From: Aerococcus sp.
GTDB taxonomy: Bacteria; Bacillota; Bacilli; Lactobacillales; Aerococcaceae
NCBI GenBank assembly: GCA_030528285.1
Contig: JAUMZE010000001.1
Span: forward strand, 186,001-250,000
Length of the DNA stretch: 64,000 bases
Direction: 5' to 3'
The position numbers were made by a program, and so were the translations under genes. Under the pieces are notes generated by a model, which was not told where the DNA came from, searched no databases, and saw only the letters and a list, made by a program, of their open reading frames with translations. Within the stretch, counting starts at the first letter, position 1. Each line of letters starts with the position of its first letter. This document shows positions 59,695 to 64,000 of this stretch, one piece after another.

Positions 59695-60786
59695 TTATTC
59701 CCCCTCAAGTGCTAATGCCTCACGTTCATTGTAGCGTTCCATCGCCAAATCAATCAGTTCCGCTAAAATTTCCGCATAGGATTTACCTGTTGCTTCCCAA
59801 AGCGATGGGAACATGCTGAACTGGGTAAAGCCCGGTAAGGTATTAACTTCATTCAGATAAATATCGTTGTTGTAGGTCACGAAGAAATCACAGCGCGTGA
59901 GGCCGGCACAATCTAACGCTAAATAAGCAGAGCGTGCATAGCTTTGGAGTTGTTCCTTCAATGCGTCTGGGACCTCAGCAGGAATCTGCATTTCAACGGT
60001 ATTATTAATGTACTTCGAATCATAGTCGTAGAAGGCTTGTTGTTTCACCAATTCACCAGGTACCGATACGATCGGATTGTCATTTCCCATCACGGCGAGT
60101 TCGATTTCACGCGCATTCACGCCCTGTTCAATAATGAGGCGACGATCATACTTAAATGCTTCTTCGATCGCTGTCATCAAGGCATCACGATTGTCTGCAT
60201 AAGAAATTCCAACGCTCGATCCCATGTTCGCAGGCTTCACAAATAATGGATAAACCAGTTCACCTTCAATACGTTGGAGCGTTTTTTCTTGTTCATGCTC
60301 CCACTGGTAACGGCGAATCCAGGTAAATGGCACTTGTGGAATTTGTGCTTCACGGAATAACCGTTTGGAGACAATCTTGTCCATACCAGTCGCACTGGCG
60401 AGTACCCCACAGCCGACATATGGCACATCTAACGTTTCAAAGAGGCCTTGGATCGTCCCATCTTCGCCATTTGGTCCATGTAAGACTGGAAATGCAAGCG
60501 TATCAGGGCCCAGCACATCACTTGGCGTTACCGTCACCCCAATCGACGTTTCATATTCCGATGCGTTCCGATATTCTACTGCGTCGCCTGCCTCCATGTA
60601 GAGCGTTACATCGTCAGAGAGTGGGGCATGTTGTTCGTCTCCTGCAATCCATTCTCCATGATGATTAATATACACCGGACGTACCACATGTTCACTGTAG
60701 TCTAAGTGACGCATCACCGAGGCTGCTGTCAAAACCGAAATTTCGTGCTCAGGACTTTTTCCACCATAAATTAACGTTAGTTTCAT
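59695..60786 (-). CDS. ddl: D-alanine--D-alanine ligase
   Basis: 363 residues, ATP-grasp enzyme. YGGKSPEHEISVLTAASV at the N-terminus, HGPNGEDGTIQGLFETL and the ATP-grasp core. The active-site omega loop reads FYDYDSKYINN: the residue equivalent to E. coli Tyr216 is Tyr, predicting D-Ala-D-Ala and vancomycin susceptibility rather than the Phe-type D-Ala-D-Lac ligase of intrinsically resistant lactobacilli. Followed by murF. Confidence 0.96.
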   Translation of the reverse strand: MKLTLIYGGKSPEHEISVLTAASVMRHLDYSEHVVRPVYINHHGEWIAGDEQHAPLSDDVTLYMEAGDAVEYRNASEYETSIGVTVTPSDVLGPDTLAFPVLHGPNGEDGTIQGLFETLDVPYVGCGVLASATGMDKIVSKRLFREAQIPQVPFTWIRRYQWEHEQEKTLQRIEGELVYPLFVKPANMGSSVGISYADNRDALMTAIEEAFKYDRRLIIEQGVNAREIELAVMGNDNPIVSVPGELVKQQAFYDYDSKYINNTVEMQIPAEVPDALKEQLQSYARSAYLALDCAGLTRCDFFVTYNNDIYLNEVNTLPGFTQFSMFPSLWEATGKSYAEILAELIDLAMERYNEREALALEGE

Positions 60787-60788
60787 TA

Positions 60789-61565
60789 TTAACCTCCAAA
60801 TGATTCACTATTAAATGCGGATTCCAAACGCCATTCTTTGTGACGCGGACTATAGATCAATGTGCCTAACCGTTCAGCCTTACTCAGCTGCAGTAACACC
60901 TCATCGACACGATCTTCCGCTAGATAGATGGGAATCTCCAGTTTACCTTTGATTCTCATTTCTGATAGATCAAAGACAACCCCTTCATAGAGCAAGGGCC
61001 GTAACGCTTTGATAACACTAGGCGATGGCACGGCGACCTCATGATGACGGGTGTAGCTACTCAACGAAAAGAGTGAACGCCTGGTTTCATAGGGTTGCAC
61101 GGCATCACGCAACTGATGGGCCAACTGATAGAAGAACTCCGAGATGTGCCGGTAGTAACAGCGCATAATGTTGTTCTCCCCGGGCAGGCATACATAGTTA
61201 TTCTGCAACTTATAGAAGAACGGCGAATGCCAATGGCGATTGGTGTGCTCCAAATAGAGGAGCTCCGCAATCTCTCCCGGCGTTAACTGATGCAGAAACT
61301 CTTGGGATTCATAATCGACCCATTTGACATTGTACTTTGCGGTCTTGATCTGCTGCTGAATGAACTCATCACACGCTTGACTCCCCCGAATCACTTCGAA
61401 GCGCGTATAGTCATCAAATCCCCCGATATTTTTGGGACCGGAGAGAATGAGCACATTATTAACCGGCTGCTTCATTGCTTCCCATAAATAATGTAAACCA
61501 ATGCCACGCGTATCGACCTGATTCGTTGTGGTATCTAACAAAACGTAAATGTAGTTTTGGGACAA
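60789..61565 (-). CDS. Conserved Lactobacillales protein of unknown function upstream of ddl
   Basis: About 258 residues, cytosolic, no signal or membrane segment. Starts YIYVLLDTTTNQVDTRGIGLHYLWEAM and includes LHQLTPGEIAELLYLEH. Close homologues seem widespread in lactic bacteria, but I know no function. The start is uncertain: the TTG at 61565 lies five bases after AGAGAGGTGA, while the ATG at 61571 and GTG at 61574 fall inside that ribosome-binding site. Two bases upstream of ddl, so co-transcribed with ddl-murF; a cell-wall role would be a guess. Confidence 0.75.
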   Translation of the reverse strand: MSQNYIYVLLDTTTNQVDTRGIGLHYLWEAMKQPVNNVLILSGPKNIGGFDDYTRFEVIRGSQACDEFIQQQIKTAKYNVKWVDYESQEFLHQLTPGEIAELLYLEHTNRHWHSPFFYKLQNNYVCLPGENNIMRCYYRHISEFFYQLAHQLRDAVQPYETRRSLFSLSSYTRHHEVAVPSPSVIKALRPLLYEGVVFDLSEMRIKGKLEIPIYLAEDRVDEVLLQLSKAERLGTLIYSPRHKEWRLESAFNSESFGG

Positions 61566-61682
61566 GTCCATCACCTCTCTTTTCGCTCATTTGATCAATC
61601 AGAATTCCCGACAATGGGCTCAATCGCAATATCCTTCCATTCTTATTAGACACATGAACAGCTTTTGATTGCGATCGTTTCT

Positions 61683-61711
61683 ATTATACCTATTCTCTGG
61701 CGTAAAATGCA
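61683..61711 (-). promoter_or_regulatory. Promoter of the unknown gene-ddl-murF operon
   Basis: Minus strand TGCATT (61706-61711), 17 bases, perfect TATAAT (61683-61688). Confidence 0.6.
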
Positions 61712-61789
61712 CGCCTGATTAGGAATTTTACCATATCGCAAATAGAACGGTGAAGGGACTGTTGGAAGGTGCAAGGAACCTATAAACAA

Positions 61790-61799
61790 GGGGGGGGGG
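61790..61799 (+). repeat. G10 homopolymer next to a promoter
   Basis: Ten consecutive G one base before the -35 of the SUKH gene; a slippage-prone tract. Confidence 0.9.
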
Positions 61800-61800
61800 C

Positions 61801-61829
61801 TGGACAAAGGGCTATGAAACGCCTATACT
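61801..61829 (+). promoter_or_regulatory. Promoter of the SUKH gene
   Basis: TGGACA (61801-61806), 17 bases, TATACT (61824-61829). Confidence 0.78.
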
Positions 61830-61866
61830 CAGAAACGCTGATATCAACATTGGAGGAGGTTTATCT

Positions 61867-62550
61867 ATGACATTGATCCATTTACCTTTTCAAACGAAAC
61901 AACATACCCATCTCGCATCTACGCCCATCAAAGGAAAGATCGCTGTTCAAGATTTACCTGTTGCCTACCATAATCTCATCAACCTCTCGAGTAATGGCGG
62001 CTACACCATGGCGAGCTATCTCCCCACCAAACATAAAACGCTCGACGCAACGGATCATCTCTATGTGCCTTATATTGCCGGCCTCTATGACCATACACCG
62101 ACCGAACCTTACCTCGTCCCCAACTTGCTAGCACAGACGGATTTTTATTTCCATCAAGATGTCGGGGAAGATGAGGTAATTTTCTACGAGGATCATGACC
62201 GTGTGTTGACCTTCGATTATACGGGACTGGCAGGCTCTAACCAACCGCGCATTATCTACCATGAGTTCTCAACGGACGTGCATTTTGCGGTAGCTGCCAC
62301 CTTCCAGCATTTCCTAGACCAATTGTGCAATCACCCGGACGTCCTGCCACATCATTCCCTGGATTCATATCACCGGGCGAATGCGGCATTCCTGCATGTG
62401 GAGTCTCCGCGAGAACTGAGTCGTCTTCTCACTCATTATGCAGATCCTGCCTTGGCAGCTGACCACAAATGGTATCAGGCGTGGATTCACTATTTTTCCC
62501 ACCACGAACAAACCCTCTACCAACACATCGCAACGAACAGCCTTGACTAA
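61867..62550 (+). CDS. SUKH/SMI1-KNR4-like protein (immunity-type fold), orphan
   Basis: 227 residues; ATG at 61867 after GGAGGAGG. The region from about 43 to 155 has the SUKH pattern seen in YobK-type immunity proteins: SSNGGYTMASYLPT, LYVPYIAGLYD, PYLVPN, DEVIFYEDHDRVLTFDYTG, QPRIIYHEFSTD, VAATFQHFLDQL. Family members neutralise polymorphic toxins or act as stress factors. No toxin gene, secretion signal or LXG gene is adjacent. The histidine-rich C-terminal region (about 160-227) is unfamiliar. Own promoter beside a G10 tract. Confidence 0.65.
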   Translation: MTLIHLPFQTKQHTHLASTPIKGKIAVQDLPVAYHNLINLSSNGGYTMASYLPTKHKTLDATDHLYVPYIAGLYDHTPTEPYLVPNLLAQTDFYFHQDVGEDEVIFYEDHDRVLTFDYTGLAGSNQPRIIYHEFSTDVHFAVAATFQHFLDQLCNHPDVLPHHSLDSYHRANAAFLHVESPRELSRLLTHYADPALAADHKWYQAWIHYFSHHEQTLYQHIATNSLD

Positions 62551-62553
62551 ACA

Positions 62554-62612
62554 AAAGCCCACATCCCTGTGATTCAATCTCTTTGATCACAAGGATGCGG
62601 GTTATTTTTTTA
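62554..62612 (+). terminator. Terminator after the SUKH gene
   Basis: AGCCCACATCC...TGTGAT / ATCACA...GGATGcGGGTT stem followed by ATTTTTTT; convergent with the sortase gene. Confidence 0.85.
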
Positions 62613-62615
62613 GGA

Positions 62616-63341
62616 TTAGGCTTTATTGAAACCATCAATAATTTTCTTTTCAGCCTTGTCATAAGGGAAGGTCTTAACAAGTTTGCCTTGGACAATGTAA
62701 CGACTGACATCTGCCCCGGTCGGTGGGCACGTCTGGAGAGTAATAATCGCCTTGTCATCTTTCTTGAGGGATTCATCGACCAGATCGAGTCGCGTTGCTG
62801 GGACGAGATCCGCAAAGTAGGTCTCATATTCATAGACGGTATTCAGATCGGTGAGATAGATTTTATCACCTTTCTTGGTGTTATTCACCATATCCGTGAG
62901 CAACAGATTGGGGGCGACCGTCGACATATTGTGGAATGCGAGCGGATAATTATTCTCGCCCATTTTCTGATCAGGGTAGAACGTCCCCACCCCTGAAAGC
63001 AAGGCACTCTGACTCAAGCCTGCGATCACGGATGCCGAGGATTTCTGTTCTGGCATGTAGACCGCACCGAGGACCGTCAATTGATCCTTCCCGCTTTTGA
63101 TCCGTTCCCTCGATGCAGCGACCTCTTCTGGCGTAGCGGTTTTCACATCATTGGTTTCATACTGCTCGGTTTTGGCTTTGGCGGTATTATCCTTGATTTG
63201 ATTAGCATTATAGGCTGAAATCGACACGTCTTGCTGATTGAGCCATACTTGAACGCCGGGCACATAATGGTAAATAATCAGGGCAATCCCCACGATCATC
63301 AACACGATGCCAAACCAGCGCTTCCAATCCCATTTCTTCAT
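62616..63341 (-). CDS. srtA: Sortase A (class A)
   Basis: 241 residues; membrane-anchored transpeptidase that links LPXTG proteins to peptidoglycan. An N-terminal membrane anchor (about 9-30, FGIVLMIVGIALIIYHYV) is followed by the sortase barrel with the catalytic triad: His near 136 (FHNMST), Cys near 205 (ITLQTCPP) and Arg near 213 (SRYIVQG). No LPXTG substrate gene lies in the window, as expected for a housekeeping sortase. Convergent with the SUKH gene. Confidence 0.95.
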   Translation of the reverse strand: MKKWDWKRWFGIVLMIVGIALIIYHYVPGVQVWLNQQDVSISAYNANQIKDNTAKAKTEQYETNDVKTATPEEVAASRERIKSGKDQLTVLGAVYMPEQKSSASVIAGLSQSALLSGVGTFYPDQKMGENNYPLAFHNMSTVAPNLLLTDMVNNTKKGDKIYLTDLNTVYEYETYFADLVPATRLDLVDESLKKDDKAIITLQTCPPTGADVSRYIVQGKLVKTFPYDKAEKKIIDGFNKA

Positions 63342-63456
63342 AGTTTTAACCTCCGTTATCCGTTGAGGTTATTATGCCTGGATGAACGCTTAATTACAAG
63401 TATAACTATCTCGCTGAAATCATCAGTGATTGATTACACACCCGCCTCACAATAAA

Positions 63457-63485
63457 AGGACTCTCCCCTATTTAGGAAGAGCCCC
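63457..63485 (-). terminator. Terminator after the ABC ATPase gene
   Basis: Minus strand GGGCTCTTCC / GGGGAGAGTCC stem followed by TTTTATTG. Confidence 0.7.
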
Positions 63486-63538
63486 TCCGCATTCGATCCA
63501 TCCAGCTACAAGATTATTTCATGTGGCTCGGACCACCT

Positions 63539-64000
63539 TTATTTCTTTTCTTCCAATGCGCCATCCTTCATGACAAGGACGCGATCGCAATCCTCAATCA
63601 AACGCGTATCATGAGTCACCATAATCGTGGATTTTTGTTTTTCCTTCGTTTCCTTGGCGAGGATTTTCACTACCTCAATTGCACGATGAGAGTCCAAGCT
63701 CGCAGTCGGTTCGTCCGCTAAAATAATGGTTGGATCGGTATATAATGCACGCGCAATCGCTACTCGCTGCCGCTCCCCACCTGAGAGTTCTTCCGGATAT
63801 TTGTTCGCAAGCTTCGTAATATCCAGTTGATCAAACAGACTCTCTATCGATTGCGGGCGTTCTCCCTGTTGGAATCGATCTGCCAAGGTGAGCTGATCCT
63901 TCACCGTGAGGAACGGTACAAGGTTAGATGCCTGAAGAATGAACCCAATCTCCTTGAAACGCCGGGCTGCGCGTTCTTTTTCTTTCTGTTCACTGAACGG
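63539..64000 (-). CDS. ABC transporter ATP-binding protein (MacB/LolD type), partial
   Basis: The C-terminal 153 codons are visible; the N-terminus with Walker A lies beyond the window end. Seen are the Q-loop [19 protein letters not shown], the signature LSGGERQR, Walker [12 protein letters not shown] and a switch THDTRL. LolD/MacB-class ATPase, normally paired with an FtsX-like permease, which would lie upstream outside the window. A GTG at 63904 is internal, not the start. Confidence 0.9.
   Translation of the reverse strand, partial: PFSEQKEKERAARRFKEIGFILQASNLVPFLTVKDQLTLADRFQQGERPQSIESLFDQLDITKLANKYPEELSGGERQRVAIARALYTDPTIILADEPTASLDSHRAIEVVKILAKETKEKQKSTIMVTHDTRLIEDCDRVLVMKDGALEEKK

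Overview
The window is low-to-mid GC Firmicute chromosome, and its gene content and order point to the order Lactobacillales. It carries the long S10-spc-alpha ribosomal block with adk followed directly by infA, the str operon (rpsL-rpsG-fusA-tuf), hslO-dusB-lysS, ddl-murF-cshA-acpS, a PrkC/Stp pair behind priA-fmt-rsmB, and RNase J2. I cannot fix the family. Ddl has the tyrosine-type active site (D-Ala-D-Ala), which argues against the D-lactate-type lactobacilli and Leuconostoc group. I saw no prophage, intact insertion sequence, CRISPR array or complete tRNA/rRNA gene.

Layout. 1-7.2 kb (minus): prkC (cut by the edge), stp, rsmB, fmt and priA as one tightly packed operon, then rpoZ-gmk. 7.3-7.8 kb (plus): a small YolD-like gene with two LexA-like SOS boxes on its promoter. 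7.9-12 kb (minus): cls, thiT, rnjB, with a long structured leader upstream of rnjB. 12.1-14.1 kb (plus): small membrane proteins and a two-gene ABC exporter. 14.2-16.7 kb (minus): pnp and rpsO. 17-23.2 kb: a PAP2 phosphatase, then a TetR regulator divergent from an ABC ATPase and a giant FtsX-type permease with an extracellular coiled coil of about 500 residues.

23.4-26.6 kb (minus): lysR, flavodoxin, carboxymuconolactone decarboxylase-like, cupin and aldo/keto reductase genes. The flavodoxin has an in-frame TGA and the decarboxylase-like gene has no canonical start codon, so this redox cluster looks partly decayed. 26.7-28.5 kb: a small membrane protein, an orphan BglG/LicT-type antiterminator and about 530 bp without a convincing gene. 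28.5-42.4 kb (minus): 29 genes from rpsJ to rplQ. 42.7-47.2 kb (minus): the str operon, with tuf also having its own promoter inside the fusA terminator hairpin.

47.5-48.7 kb: a TetR regulator divergent from a C-terminal remnant of oleate hydratase. 48.8-52.4 kb (minus): lysS, dusB, hslO. 52.6-55.4 kb (minus): two paralogous luciferase-like flavin monooxygenases with an FMN reductase behind a strong promoter that carries a palindromic operator. 55.6-61.6 kb (minus): queT with a preQ1-I-like leader, acpS, cshA, murF, ddl and a conserved unknown gene. 61.8-62.6 kb (plus): a SUKH/SMI1-type immunity-like protein whose promoter abuts a G10 tract. 62.6-64 kb (minus): a class A sortase and the 3' part of an ABC ATPase.

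Most of the window is housekeeping: translation, secretion, cell-wall precursors and RNA turnover. The accessory interest lies in the SOS-controlled YolD-like orphan, the TetR/coiled-coil permease unit, the decaying redox cluster, the truncated oleate hydratase, the twin monooxygenase operon and the poly-G/SUKH locus.
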